From contig CM055318.2 of the NCBI GenBank assembly GCA_029255685.2, positions 3,849,001 through 3,913,000 of the forward strand: a stretch of 64,000 nucleotides of DNA, in the 5' to 3' direction. The DNA is from Silene conica. Lineage: Eukaryota; Streptophyta; Magnoliopsida; Caryophyllales; Caryophyllaceae. The notes beneath the pieces were generated by a model that searched no databases, was not told the origin of the DNA, and saw nothing but the letters and a program-made list of their open reading frames with translations. Shown one piece after another: positions 1 to 11,415 of this stretch (positions within the stretch are counted from its first letter, which is position 1; every line of letters starts with the position of its first letter). The position numbers and the translations under genes were made by a program.

Positions 1-101
1 GTCATCGCCCCACCTGATAAACGAACCTGAGACCTCTCGACTCCTGCATTTCTGCAAGCTTTAAGGTTTAACTCAGTTACCACTGGACTAGCACCACTTG
101 G
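1..101 (-). mobile_element. tRNA-derived SINE, truncated by window edge (copy 1)
   Basis: Read on the minus strand this matches the 5' part of the same element found at 9832, 20727 and 49793. An A-box-like stretch (TAGTCCAGTGGT) is followed by a B-box-like GGTTCG and then GGGGCGATGA. It lies in an intron of the D-cysteine desulfhydrase gene, in antisense orientation. Its 3' end is outside the window. Confidence 0.75.
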
Positions 102-253
102 TTTAAGAACTCTATTGCTGTATTCATCAAATCATAGGGTTTTCATGTCACTGTTAATGTAGTTCACGTCTTCACGATATTACAGTTCCGACTCAAATAT
201 TTATGAAGAGGCGTAGTATTTACATTCACGTTTATCGATCTTGTCTCATGCAG

Positions 254-1209
254 GGATGATTCGCTTGGTGCAGTACTTGTCTCAGGGCCATATACTTGGG
301 AACAAGAGACCATATAACTTTGTTATTGATTCTGGAACTGGGACTACCGCCATAGGCTTCGCTCTTGGGGCTCTAATTCTTGGGTATGAATCCACATCTC
401 AATCTTGCCTCGATAATATATTGAAATCTTTTATCCTTCGTGAGTACCAGGTAATCATTTTGACGGATAAAAAAAACTAGGTTGCCATGGAAGATAACTG
501 CTGTGATGCTGGCTGATACAGTCGATGGATACAAGAAACAGGAAAATCAATTAATTTCAGATTTTAGGAGATATTATGCATCTGATTTTTCCTACAATAC
601 TTTCGAGGATGAACTCATCAACTGGGTTGACCGCGAGACCCCTAGAAAGTAAGTCGACAAATCATACTCACTCTGCATATGTTCGGTAGTTTAGCAGTTC
701 AAGCATGACTTGGGTTCGAAACAAATTTCATAATTAAGGTGAAAATGCATTAATACAAGTTATTATGAATTAGGCAGTTCCGATTTCCTTAGGTCTTTTA
801 CTGTATTCTGAAAGACTGGTCTATTATTCTCTGAGTTCCATCCCCGTCGTTCCTATTCCCGACCTCTCCATGATTTAGATGGTCAAGTTACGACAGTCGA
901 CAGTTGAACAAAGCTTGATCTTTTCCAACTCACCATAGCTTTTGTTCTTACTGATTGATGACTTTTGTCAGATTTGGCAATGTACTGGAAGGAGAAATCA
1001 ATGCATGCCAGCAAATTGCAAACCAAACCGGGATCCTCATTGACCCGATATACACCTTAGCAGCTTGGGAACAATCTGTTCAGTTAAGCCAGAGAGAACA
1101 CGAACATGGATCGAAAGTGGTCATGCTTCATACGGGCGGCACACTCGGTATGTTCGGATTAGCACAAAGATACAAGTCTTACTTCAGTACACTTAAAGGA
1201 CTGCAGTAA
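254..1209 (+). CDS. D-cysteine desulfhydrase-like PLP enzyme, last three exons
   Basis: This is the 3' end of a gene for a pyridoxal-phosphate fold-type II enzyme, family D-cysteine desulfhydrase / ACC deaminase, closest in memory to plant D-cysteine desulfhydrase 2 (mitochondrial; D-cysteine to pyruvate, H2S and ammonia). Exons read as 254-383, 481-648 and 972-1209, each bounded by AG/GT and joining in frame. The first carries [18 protein letters not shown], a glycine/threonine-rich cofactor phosphate-binding loop. The second starts [20 protein letters not shown]. The third holds [16 protein letters not shown] and the terminal [17 protein letters not shown] motif. The catalytic lysine exon would lie upstream, outside the window. 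The reading frame is intact in what is visible. Family assignment is firm; the exact paralogue is inferred. Confidence 0.85.
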
Positions 1210-1464
1210 TTTTTTCCCCTAGACTTTGAACAATCATCAAAACTAACTTATTTTACATGAGAGTGCTTCAATCATTGCTTCAGTACAGCAACTCATCATT
1301 TATTTCATGATTTCTTCTATTCATACCAATATGCATGGGCCACCTTAAAAAATTTCTGCATTTTTCCTATTTTTATTCTAAACATAATTCAAACTCCGTC
1401 GAGTTGTACGAGAATTTGCCATTTACAACACCCATAGAAGAAACACATCCTGAATCCGCCAGGG

Positions 1465-1665
1465 TCTTGCTTCAGACCACCATTTTGGTCTGAAATAATA
1501 AGACAGGATTTTGTAACAATTTTACAGCCAAATGTAACCATTATTTACAAACAAGTTATCATAAGCTGTAACCTTGACTATACTATCGTGGTTACATTTG
1601 GCTGTAAAATGGTTACAAAATCCCGTCTTATTATTTCAGACCGAAAGTGACGGTCTGAAACAAGA
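1465..1665. mobile_element. Foldback MITE with about 70-bp terminal inverted repeats
   Basis: The left arm (from 1465, TCTTGCTTCAGACC) is repeated inverted at the right end (GGTCTGAAACAAGA to 1665), and similarity continues through CCAAATGTAACCA. The loop is only about 60 bp. It lies about 250 bp downstream of the desulfhydrase stop codon. No coding capacity. Superfamily not determined; I see no convincing target duplication. Confidence 0.75.
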
Positions 1666-1912
1666 ATTTGTGCTGATGTATATACCTTATCTTTTGTTCA
1701 ATTTCCCCGGAAACTCTTTCCAATTCACGGTTATTAAACTTGTTTATGTGTCGGTCTCGATCATTTTTATGAAAATTATGCATGAAAGTGATGTGTCACT
1801 GTATTATACCCTTGTCCTAGTGTCAATGAATTGAGGGTTTATTCTTACGCGACTATCCCGTGACTAAATGGTTCTCTTCCTCTAACGAGGCGGAGTAGAA
1901 AACCGAGCAACC

Positions 1913-1936
1913 GGGGGTGGGGGGGGGGGGGGGCGG
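1913..1936. repeat. Poly(G) tract
   Basis: A near-pure run of G with one C. It is unusual in AT-rich flanks, and its length is prone to sequencing error. Confidence 0.8.
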
Positions 1937-2530
1937 GGAGCGTAAAAACCGTCTCCGGAGTCCGAACCCTATCATGATATATATATCAGCAACAGTCTAG
2001 AAACAGCTGTAATAATAATAAGACCTAAAATTCAGAGAAGCATTAAGAAAGCAGCAGAAGAGTTTTGAATAAAACTGGAAAAAAAGAGATCCCTTTAATG
2101 GTAGGGCATAACATAAATAAGAACAAGGACAAAATAGTCAGAAACCAAATACTAAAGAAATCTTTGAATGGTCAGACTGACTGAGTAGTTTTTTGGGTGG
2201 ATCAAGTTGGATGATGGGCTTTTTTGGTGGATCACCCAGAAATTTATGGGTCAGACTTTTAACAGAAGGTTTGTCAGACTCAGGGTTTCAAGGGTATTTT
2301 TGGAATTTTTTATTATTTTTGGTGGAAGACATTCATTTACCACCAAAAAATTACTACTACTACTCCTACTTTGTTGTATAAATGACATTTCTGAAATGAC
2401 TTATCTCTGATCAATGGGGTCTATACTCTACTTCTGTTAACCCCTACTCCTGTATTTGTGACGGTTTACGAGTTACGACGAGATAATGTGATCACTTTAT
2501 GATAATAACGACTCAGGGCGTGTTTTTAGG
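1937..2530. other. Intergenic stretch, no gene seen
   Basis: Short open frames near 2190-2410 have no recognisable protein motif and AT-rich, non-coding composition. Nothing else is supported here. Confidence 0.5.
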
Positions 2531-2830
2531 AGGAGAGCGATAACATCAAAGGACAAATGTCTTGCGCGACTCGCTTTTCTTAGAGTATCGGTAAATTAAT
2601 GCAGTATATAAAAGTGCTAAATATGAGTAGTATTTAGTTTGGTCGGATTTTGATTGAATTTGTTGTTAGGTTTTCTTATGTCGTTTCTGGGTCTATACTA
2701 TGCTAACGTATCAATTACCCTTGTCGACTTGTCAAAGGGTAACCTAATTCAGACCAGCTGAAATCCACTCAGAAATAACTCGTTTGAAAATAACCCGGAT
2801 CCGAAAACAACCTGATCCAGTAATAACCTG
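2531..2830. repeat. Dispersed repeat, copy 1 (partner at 4903-5103)
   Basis: Starts GGAGAGCGATAAC, followed by AAAGGACAAATGTCT, then 'gctaacgtatc.aattaccc' and an 'aataactcgtttgaaaataacccg' type tail. The order of these blocks is the same at 4903-5103. Related tail wording also occurs near 22350-22440. Probably a degenerate non-coding transposon family. Confidence 0.55.
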
Positions 2831-2917
2831 CACATTTGAAACGGGTTAAGATGGCATCTAACCACGTCCCAAACAATTCTCTACCAGCGCGACTATACAT
2901 TTACAAACGACTTACAC

Positions 2918-3106
2918 GAGGCAACCGATATAGCTAACCATCGGTCACACACTCCATTACTCCGTGTTACGAACCCTAATCCTAAGCCTATGCCTATAGA
3001 GGGGGTGGTATGAGGCAACCGATATAGCTAATCATCGGTCACACACTCCGTTACTCCGTGTTATGAACCCTAATCCTAAGCCTATGCCTATAGAGGGGGT
3101 GGTATA
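2918..3106. repeat. Tandem duplication, two about 94-bp units
   Basis: The block beginning GAGGCAACCGATATAGCTAA and ending GAGGGGGTGGTAT occurs twice, head to tail, with a period of 94 bp and only a few substitutions (e.g. ttacgaaccc/ttatgaaccc). A recent local duplication. Confidence 0.85.
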
Positions 3107-3563
3107 GTGTCCTAGTAAGTATACTTTTTCTTGACAAGGATATGTAAGAGCACCAGAAGACTGATACAATGCAGTTTGGCAGTAATTTAATCAGTAGGAA
3201 ATGGTAGGGTTTATCAAGTTTAGTGGGACATTCATGTTAATAGTAGATGATTTGGGATTATTGCTTTTGTTTTCAAGGTTAATGTTTGCTCTTCTTCAGT
3301 AACTTGTACTGTTTTTTCTTGCTATGTTCCCACTCGTGAAACATGCTTAATTGTTCTTGTGTTTTATGAGCTGGGATTCTAGGACCATTCACATCTTTGA
3401 CCTCTTTTTTGTGATGTGATCGTCGTCGATTCGCTAGGACGTTTGTCGTCGTGATTTATGACTAAACCGGGGCTCTTGTCAGCATCGTTTGCTTTTCAAA
3501 ATCGTGTATACTTTAGTATACTTCAATGTTGTAGAAGCGTTGGGGCTGAAAAACAGAGACTAA

Positions 3564-3922
3564 GGCCTTGTTTGACCAAACAGCAGAAGCGGATTCCTGA
3601 TAGTGAAGAACGTTGGCAGAATAGGGTCAGCAGGCTTTAGTAGCACGGTAGCAGGTTTGACATTAAAAAAATTAGCATAATTTAAAAAGAATGTTTGATA
3701 ATTAGCAGATTTTAGGATAATTAGGATGGTTTCATGAATAAATTGAATATGCTAATGCATTTGCTGCAATAAACAACATATTAAAAAACAGTAGATCACG
3801 AGCATTATGCTATCAGAATCACCGTTTACCAAACACATGAAAATAGTAGATTGCTTGGTCAAACTATTAATCAGGTCGGAATTTACTAATTTCGCTCAAT
3901 ATGTTGTTTATCAAACATGATC
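3564..3922. mobile_element. Candidate Tourist-like MITE with TAA flanks
   Basis: TAA (3561-3563) is followed by GGCCTTGTTTGACCAAAC. The other end reads GTTTATCAAACATGATC followed by TAA (3923-3925). The inverted ends match imperfectly. The element lies between two similar flanking blocks (about 3490-3540 and 3945-4000, 'gcttttcaaaatcgtgtata'), so the neighbourhood is also duplicated. Confidence 0.5.
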
Positions 3923-4370
3923 TAAACCGCTCTTTCCTACCTTGTTTGCTTCTCAAGATCGTGTATATTTTAATCTACTTCAATAGTTCAGTATACTTCT
4001 AAAACTCGTTCCTTTTGAAAAAAAAACAACGATAGTGGAGCTCTTATTTTCGAAACTAGGCAAAACTTTTAATAAGTCTTGTATCTTCTACTCTTTACTT
4101 CAAGATTCGGAATTTCTTGATATCTACTGGGTATTTACCCTAACATCAATCCGATATTGTGATAAAGAACACTCCGATCTCTCTACAACAGATCGAATAT
4201 TGCCGATACTAGTACGTACTACGTATTGGCTCTTGGCTTATAGTAAAATTGTTATAATTTCAATCCCAATTAGCAACCGAGAGTGCACGTCGTCCTCTCA
4301 AGAATAAAAGTTGGGTAAACTTTTCAGGAGTAAAAAGTAAAAGTTAAAAAGTAAAAAGAAAGGGAAAAAA

Positions 4371-4381
4371 GGAAAAAAAAA
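4371..4381 (-). terminator. Pol III terminator of tRNA-Arg
   Basis: An A-rich run on the plus strand gives a T-run immediately after the tRNA 3' end. Confidence 0.8.
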
Positions 4382-4454
4382 CACGCTCGGTGGGACTCGA
4401 ACCCACAATCCTTTGATTAGAAGTCAAATGCCTTATCCATTAGGCCACGAGCGC
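4382..4454 (-). tRNA. tRNA-Arg (anticodon UCU)
   Basis: The minus strand gives a 73-nt cloverleaf. Acceptor GCGCTCG pairs with CGAGCGT and the discriminator is G. The D arm region is GCCTAATGGATAAGGC (A box). The anticodon stem is TTTGA/TCAAA around loop CTTCTAA, giving anticodon TCT. The T arm is in GTGGGTTCGAGTCCCAC (B box). A run of T follows the 3' end on the transcribed strand (A-run at 4371-4381 on plus), a polymerase III terminator. CCA is not encoded, as expected for a nuclear gene. No intron. Confidence 0.95.
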
Positions 4455-4902
4455 TTTTGATTGTATCTTGTCAAGCGGTAATATATGAACTGACTGTCGA
4501 CCTTTGGTAAATGTCTTTCAAATTTACCCAAAACTATTTATGTAAAATTTCTGATTTTGTTGGTAAATACACCTTCATTAATTCATTTATATTTATTTGT
4601 CAAATTTTGATGTAGCTTAAATGTACAAAGAGGTAGAAACAAAATATTTACTTAATTCATTATGTATAATAAACTATCCATTTTACTCAAATCATAAAAA
4701 CGAAAAACTAACCTTATTTATTTACTCTTTTTTTGTGAGAGAAAATAGTTGCATGAGCCTGGTTGAGTAGTATATATGCTGAAATATAAAATTGTGGCAT
4801 AGCAAAAATTTCAGAATGTAAAACCCTAAATATAACTTCAACAACGACCAATGAATATTAAGAGGGCAATTTTAAAAATATATCAAAAATTAAATAACTT
4901 TT

Positions 4903-5103
4903 GGAGAGTGATAACGTTAAAGGACAAATGTCTAACGCCACTCACTTTTATTAAGTTTTCTAATGACGCTACATGGTCTATTACTCTGCTAACGTATCCA
5001 ATTACCCCTATGTAGACCACTTAATTAAAAGACGCCCCGATAGACTTAAAATCGACCAAAACTCCTCCAGGAATTACTCTTAAAAACCCCTCCAAAATAA
5101 CCT
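4903..5103. repeat. Dispersed repeat, copy 2 (partner at 2531-2830)
   Basis: GGAGAGTGATAACGTTAAAGG opens a block that parallels 2531 in the order of its conserved stretches. No coding potential. Confidence 0.5.
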
Positions 5104-6895
5104 GAACCCAGAAACAAAGTCACATTTTACATAATAGCATTTAAAAATTTGTTCATCTAAAAGCAATTTAATTCCAAAGACATCCCTCCAACACTATTAA
5201 CAAATACGAGTATAAACATTTGAACAAAGTATAATCATACATTCATACCTACCGTATATTTATATATTTCGAGAAAATATTAATCAAAGCTTAACAACAC
5301 CAAAATCACCAATTAAAATAATAAACACAAATTCTTATTTCAGACAATCTTAATTTCAGACGTCTGAAACAAGCGATTTTGATAATGTTAAAATGACAAG
5401 GGAATTGTGAGAAGCCTGAAAATAAGACGGTTTGAAACAAGAACTGCCGAATAATAAAAATGTAATCAAAGAACGAAGTAGCATGAGATACGATTTAGTC
5501 ATTAAATTAAACAATTGTACTAATTAAGAAAATTAAACTTGTAATTTGTGATTGACAATTGTAGTAAGCAATTAGCATGGCATTTTAACATTAAAATGAT
5601 TTGCCCATCATTGTCTTCCATATATGTACAGAAGTAGTAAGCATGCTGAGAATATGTGGGAATTACAAAGACAATTCTTCTAACACTACATTGGGCTTAA
5701 TAACCTAATAAATCAATTTTATAACTTACACATTCTTGATCATAGTGTTTTTGTATGTACTATAAACTCTACAATAATATATTAACCTAACCATTCCACT
5801 TTATAAAAATTATAATATAATAATATCTTGCATATTATTGTAGCATTTCCGGCCATTGAAATCAATTATTAATTACAAATTTTGATATTATCCATGAGCA
5901 CTATCTGAATTACTCTATAACTGTTAAGATGTTATTCTAACTTATTTATTGTCAGATAGAGTTAAAACTTTTGAGATAGAGTTTTATTGTCAAAGTGGTG
6001 TCTTACTCGGCTAGAATCCAAATTAAACCAGCTTTAATTAGGTTTTCAACCAATAGTAAAGATCGGAAAGACAACCGAAGATATTAGCTAGCATGCAACG
6101 AACTAATTTTACAAATTTGTTAATTCGAAATTTACGTTATCTGAAACTGAGTGATCCCTACATCTTAATCGTGAGAGGGTACTACTAAAAATCTGGTCAT
6201 TTTGTATCGACTCAACTACACGTAACAAAGCTCGGGGCACATTCAGGTCGAGTGGGGGTTAATTCGAATTTCAAGTCACATCCAAGTGATGTAGTTCAGT
6301 TCAGTTTTGAGTTTAAAATCTACTTTTTTGAATCGGGTTAATTTTATCAGATCTATATCACAGAGACTCGGAAAGGTTACTCCTAATTTCCAAATTAACC
6401 CTTCTTCCTGCCACCTAATCCAAGTTGTCTAGATCACAAATGTAAAGAAGTCATAGAGTATAGATAGGAGAAGAAAAGGGAAGATATATTTACAAGATTA
6501 ATGGAAGGGACAGAAGATGGTCCATATCCCACTAATAACAGTCTTTATGTAGTTTATGTGACATATAGTGTGAGTGAACATTGAGTTTGAAAATATATGG
6601 TAATGCCTTTTATCAACTCAACTCATGCACACAGTTTCATATTATTGAGATGTTTTTACAACATTATTCCTCATAACAAGGAGGAAACATTGAAGGATGG
6701 TCCCCTTCTCCAATTGTTTTGTCTTTAATAACTACTTCGTATTATGTTAATTTTATGTTATTAATGTTAATTAGCCCACCATTTCTTGTTAGTTAATCTA
6801 TGATAATGGGATGTGATTAGGACATTAGCTTAATATGATCTTCAATAATACAAAACTCGAGATGGTTCATCTGTAATTACTAAATCTAGCTTGAT
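5104..6895. other. AT-rich intergenic DNA, no gene seen
   Basis: No sizeable open frame. A small inverted structure at about 5333-5446 shares the 'gtttgaaacaagaa' end with the MITE at 1465-1665 and may be a degenerate relative. Confidence 0.5.
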
Positions 6896-7120
6896 TATCA
6901 TGCAATCTGTAGTAACGTAGTACAGATATCAACTAGTTTAACTGGTAAAGTTATGATCTGCGAGGGCTAAATAACGTAACCAATTGATATTATATTCAGT
7001 TAGTTATCATGCATATATGCAATATGTAGTAGCGTAGCATAGATATGAACTAATTTAATTGATAAAATTATGATTTGTGAGGGTTAACACTCATGATTTG
7101 AGTTCAAATCATGTTATGAT
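6896..7120. repeat. Two tandem related units, possible old SINE
   Basis: A block near 6896 ('tatcatgcaatctgtagtaacgta' type) is repeated at about 7006 with divergence. Both contain 'aacta.tttaa.tggtaaa' and 'tatgat.tg.gaggg'. The second continues to GAGTTCAAATC, which resembles a tRNA B box. SINE nature is an inference only. Confidence 0.4.
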
Positions 7121-7318
7121 TATTTTTGTTTTGTGACTTTCATTAATTTACCCCAAAATAAACGCAATTAGGCCAAATATAAGTTATCCATGCAAGATTT
7201 ATTTTTACAGATGATGTTCAACGGGTAGGATTAGATCACTTTACATCGGTTCATTTTTCAGTTCGTAGTTGGAACAACATTTTGGGGACTGGATTGTTTT
7301 GCTATGAATTTCACTGTA

Positions 7319-7613
7319 CTCCCTCCTATTCTGGATAACTGTCCCACTTTCCGTTTTCGTCTAGTCACGTAAATGTCTCATATTTCATTTTGGGACATTG
7401 TTTATACTTATTTTATTCACTTTAACCCACAATAATGCCCCCACCTTACCCCACAACACTACTTATTTTAATCACCTCTACTCACATTAATAATCAATAA
7501 TACATTCTCTCTCTCCAATCTTCTCTGCCCACACATTACTTTACATTAAACAAATGAAATCCTTAATTCTCGTACCCAACCCAGAATAGGACAATTATCG
7601 GGAATAGGAGGGA
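7319..7613. mobile_element. Stowaway-like MITE (Tc1/mariner type)
   Basis: TA (7317-7318) precedes CTCCCTCCTATTCTGG. The far end carries CCAGAATAGG and then GGGAATAGGAGGGA, followed by ATA. Inverted CTCCCTCC/GGAGGG ends are the Stowaway signature. Non-coding, about 295 bp. Confidence 0.8.
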
Positions 7614-8700
7614 ATATTTTTAAGTCTGGTTTGTTTAGTAGGTCAAATTATAGAACATGCCATTTCACACATTTTATATTGAAATAATTTACTTTTGAGA
7701 AATAATGACTCCTATAATCGAGATTCAATTCTTATGCAAAGTAAAATAAATGAACTTAAAGAGTTGATTTAGACCAACTGGGATATTTAACTTCGATACC
7801 TTAAATAAACGTAATACATGCATTACAAAAAATATTAATAGTTAGAAAATAAAACAAAATAAATAAAATAATTTAAAAGCAGTTTAATTACCTACCGACT
7901 AAACTAGCTAACATTATACTCTTTTTTTTCTTTATTCCAAAAGGATTCAATAACCAAAGAGGAAACATATAGCATTGTTAATGTTAAAATTGTTAGCTAA
8001 CCAAGAACAAGGCAAGTCTTTTTTAATGTATTGTTACCACTAACCCTAGTTTAAGAAAGTGTTTCCCCAAAAGTGAGATACTTAACATGTAATTAATTAT
8101 AGAAATAATCACATTTTCCAACCTAAAACATATTTTGCTTTATTTGTTGCATGCACTTGATTCATCGTACATACATACTTGTTCCAAAACTTATTACCCA
8201 CAATTTATATAATGTGATTAATGCATATCATCAATTCAATACACTCAAAGAATCCTATGATGATGCATGATACCTTCTTTTGAAATGTTCTTGAAACTTG
8301 ATCAAAGTTCATGCATGGATTTATTACTTTGACAAAATATAAATCTTGATTTATTTCCTCCCTCTTGCTATTTATATTCGTGGTCGAGAGCGAAATTAGT
8401 AATGTGTTACTCCGGAGTATATAATAATTACGACGCTATATTGAGTTCAATACAACTCAATTTTATCTTTATTCAGCTTAATTCGGCTTCATTTAATTAG
8501 ATAAATTCAATTCACATTTAGCTATTTTCAAGTGAAAAGAATATGCCATTATTGAAACATACCTAAGATACTTGTTATATATCAATATGAAATGCTACCT
8601 TGTTCAATTCAATTTCGGCTTTCATGAAAGTTCTTGTAGAATCGAGAAATAAGTTTTCATTTTATACATGCCAAATTTTTTAATTTTTTTTGTATGGTGT
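7614..8700. other. AT-rich intergenic DNA, no gene seen
   Basis: No supported gene. About 8450-8530 is low-complexity 'ttcaattcaatt'-type sequence of the kind also seen near 12620-12860, 20060-20260 and 22040-22150. Confidence 0.5.
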
Positions 8701-8706
8701 AAAGAG

Positions 8707-9068
8707 AACTTAGTACAAAGAGTTAGCGTTAGTAACTAGTTTATGAGCTACTTTGTTAAACTTTGTAGGGATAAAAGAAAAACTAAGACAATGAAAGAAA
8801 CTAAATAAAATCTTATAGTCATCCAGAATGCCTTTCAGAAGATGATCCTCCACATCGTCCCAGAAAACTGCGATATCAACCTCAGACAATCCAAAGCAAT
8901 ATGAACATGGAACAACCCACTTTCCTTTGCCCACCTTAACGCGTACAACACTCCCAACGCCTCCGCTTGAGTAGCAGACTCCGCCTTAAGCGTTTTACTA
9001 AAAGAATTTAGTTCAACTCTTTCACCATTATACGCCACAAAACCAAAATCATGAATTAGTAACTGCAT
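8707..9068 (-). pseudogene. RNase H-like (RVT_3) relic of a non-LTR retroelement
   Basis: Two overlapping minus-strand frames read like one RNase H-type domain broken by a frameshift. The upstream frame has LKAESATQAEALGVLYALRWA (the acidic 'E..A...AL..A' helix of plant RNase H-like domains) and then 'ALDCLRLISQ'. The downstream frame has 'DDYKILFSFFHCLSFSFIPTKFNKVAHKLVTNA', the usual '...R..N..AH.LA' end. Such domains occur at the 3' end of plant LINEs and in stand-alone 'putative ribonuclease H' genes. No start context or other retroelement domain is visible. A degenerate fragment. Confidence 0.7.
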
Positions 9069-9790
9069 CTAATCTCCAAAAAAAATCTCAATCGTTTGGT
9101 TGCGAATCTTCTATTTATGAAATGGAATATTTCTATTTCATGTTTCATTGAATACTTCTCTCTTCAAAGATTACCTAAATCGGCTAAATGTATAGAATTA
9201 GATTGAATTTTAGAATCAATCCATCTTGCTTATTATAGGTTTGAACACGTTACAAGCTGTTTATGACGTGTTTACACCCGTCACAAATGAGAATTTGCGT
9301 TTTAGAATTTAGATGTTGATAGTGATTTACCCAAAGTACCCTTGTAAAATGTTGAAGAATCTCAAGGTTGGTTGTGGGGCTAAAATCACAAGCTAAAACA
9401 TACATATGTAGAATGTTTCTGATGTTATGGAAACCAACCTCATACAGTAAAATTTAAGCATATATATATAAATGGAATAGAGGAAACATCCTTTTCATTT
9501 ACTTTTATCCATGATTTCCTTGAAAAGGTTAATACTAATTCATACTTCATATACAGGAACAAAATTGAGAGTGAATTGAAAGAGGGACAAAGAGAATAAT
9601 ATGTTGTGTAGTGTATAAGTTATGCCCAAGAATTATGGGGTAAAATAGAAGTGGTGGAGCACTAGATAATGCAATAGTAATTACTCCATCTTGCACCATA
9701 CCGTGTACAAAATTTTAAATCCAAATAAAATATAAAAATGAAATGAGCATACAAAAGTGTTTTCAAAACTCGATATTGTATAATGACTGG
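9069..9790. other. Intergenic, no gene; one partial MITE end
   Basis: About 9246-9302 carries 'gttacaagc..', 'acccgtcacaaatgagaatttg', which matches one end of the GTGACGG MITE family described at 17944. Nothing else is supported. Confidence 0.45.
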
Positions 9791-10285
9791 ATTATACAAC
9801 CAGATGTATAAAATTAATCATATATATTTGAATTAAGTGGTGTTAGTCCAGTGGTAACTGAGTTAAACCATAAAACTTGCAGGAGTTGAGAGGTATGTTC
9901 GATTAGCAGCTAGGGCGATGACCACTTGGCCACTGCAGCTCCTGAAGTGGGTGGCTTACCTGGTCCATATGGTGGTGCGGGAATGCATGCGCCCGGGGGA
10001 TTAAACCCCTTGTCACCAAAAAAAATCATACATATTTGAGCTTTTTAATAAAAAGTCCGAGCTTAAGTTATATTGTAAACTTTATGAACTCATTTACAAA
10101 TGTATTAAGCTTAGATAATTATTATACAACTAAAAACAATTCATATAAGTTCAACTATATTTTTATTTTAACGCTAGAAAATTAAAATATAACTCAAAAT
10201 AGTTTAAAAACTCAAAAAATATATACATAAGTTCAATTAAATGCATCATGGACGTACGATGCTCTTATACATCTGGTTGTATAAT
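9791..10285. mobile_element. MITE with 20-bp TIRs, split by a SINE
   Basis: ATTATACAACCAGATGTATA at 9791 is mirrored by TATACATCTGGTTGTATAAT ending at 10285. The interior is AT-rich and holds the SINE at 9832-10023, so the element was about 300 bp before that insertion. A similar single end occurs near 53050 ('aaatctggttgtataatcc'). Confidence 0.7.
9832..10023 (+). mobile_element. tRNA-derived SINE (copy 2) with 16-bp target duplication
   Basis: Flanks AATCATATATATTTGA (9816-9831) and AATCATACATATTTGA (10024-10039) are a target-site duplication with one mismatch. The body starts 'attaagtggtg', with an A-box-like TTAGTCCAGTGGT, a degenerate B-box region near 'tatgttcgatt', then 'gggcgatgacc' and the 3' tail 'ccccttgtcaccaaaaaa'. 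Inserted inside the MITE at 9791-10285. Confidence 0.85.
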
Positions 10286-11031
10286 CTTTTTTTGTGGATA
10301 TTGTATCACTGTCTTGTATATATATAGTGGAAGATTTTAGTTATATCGGAAAGAAACCTGATATAACTGTTAATTTTTCATAATATACAATGTCAAATAG
10401 TCAGTCAACTTCATTAACTCAATGAACGGCTCTTAAAAGTCCGCCTACAATTTCAACAGTTTAAACACTCACCGATCGACTCATCTTTATTCACTCCAAA
10501 ATTCGTCAGTGTTACATATGATTGTGCAATTAGTGAACTATACAACCAACTATTTACATGTTATAGTATAATTAATTTTGGCTTTTATAGCAAAAGATTT
10601 GAGATTATATATACATTTTACGAGTTTTATTTAAAAAATCTGGGCACTTTTATAAAAAAAATTAACTCAAAATATTATATTAAAACTCAAAAATAATAAA
10701 TATAAACTTAGTTAATAAATTTTTCATAATATACATAGGTATTTTTTATAATCTAAGTCCTTGGACACATAAATTGGTGGGTTATAAATTATAATATGGG
10801 GTACCTATGAAACAAGCAATTGCCCTTAATCAAGTCCTTAACCAAGTTTAAATTTAGGATTAATATATTAGAAACACACGTGTGTTCTGATGTAGAACCT
10901 CCTATCCCACCGAATTAAACTCGATTTCTAAAATGGTGACGATGGTATTAGGGTTTGTATGTACTTTAATCTTAAAATTGTATATACAATTACCTGTGCT
11001 CGGAATACATTGGTAAATAAATACTAGTATG
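10286..11031. other. AT-rich intergenic DNA, no gene seen
   Basis: The 10560-10740 stretch ('acgagttttatttaaaaaatctggg') is echoed at about 49455-49490 ('cgagttttattttaaaaaatctggg'), a degenerate dispersed repeat. Confidence 0.45.
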
Positions 11032-11415
11032 AGAGTAAATTAGATTTTATTCTTTTTTGAAAATAAAATTTTTAAAATTATTCTTTTTTGAGACTTGCTC
11101 CTAAAATTACTCCCTTAAGTTTTAATTTTTTACTAAAATTGCTCTCAAACTCCATTATAGTGACTTATTTCGTCTATTTTCGAACATATTTCGTTTGTGA
11201 TTTAGTCAATCTATACGCTGGAAGGTATAAATATGGCAATATGCAAACAAATGTAAGGGGTTCAAAAACAGAGAAAATAAATCAGCTCAAATCGGTTTTT
11301 TGAAACAATTTTAGGAAAAAATGCAATTTAAAGGAGTAGTTTTAGCAAAAAAATGTTCAAAAAAAATAATTTTAAAACCTTTAATTTCAAAAGGAAATAA
11401 AATCTAATTTACTCT
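11032..11415. mobile_element. Long-TIR MITE, about 80-bp arms
   Basis: AGAGTAAATTAGATTTTATT at the left is exactly mirrored by AATAAAATCTAATTTACTCT at the right, and the inverted similarity continues through 'cctaaaattactccctt'/'aaggagtagttttag'. The short open frame at 11088-11303 lies inside and looks non-coding. Long arms suggest a Mutator-like MITE, but I could not define the target duplication. Confidence 0.8.
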
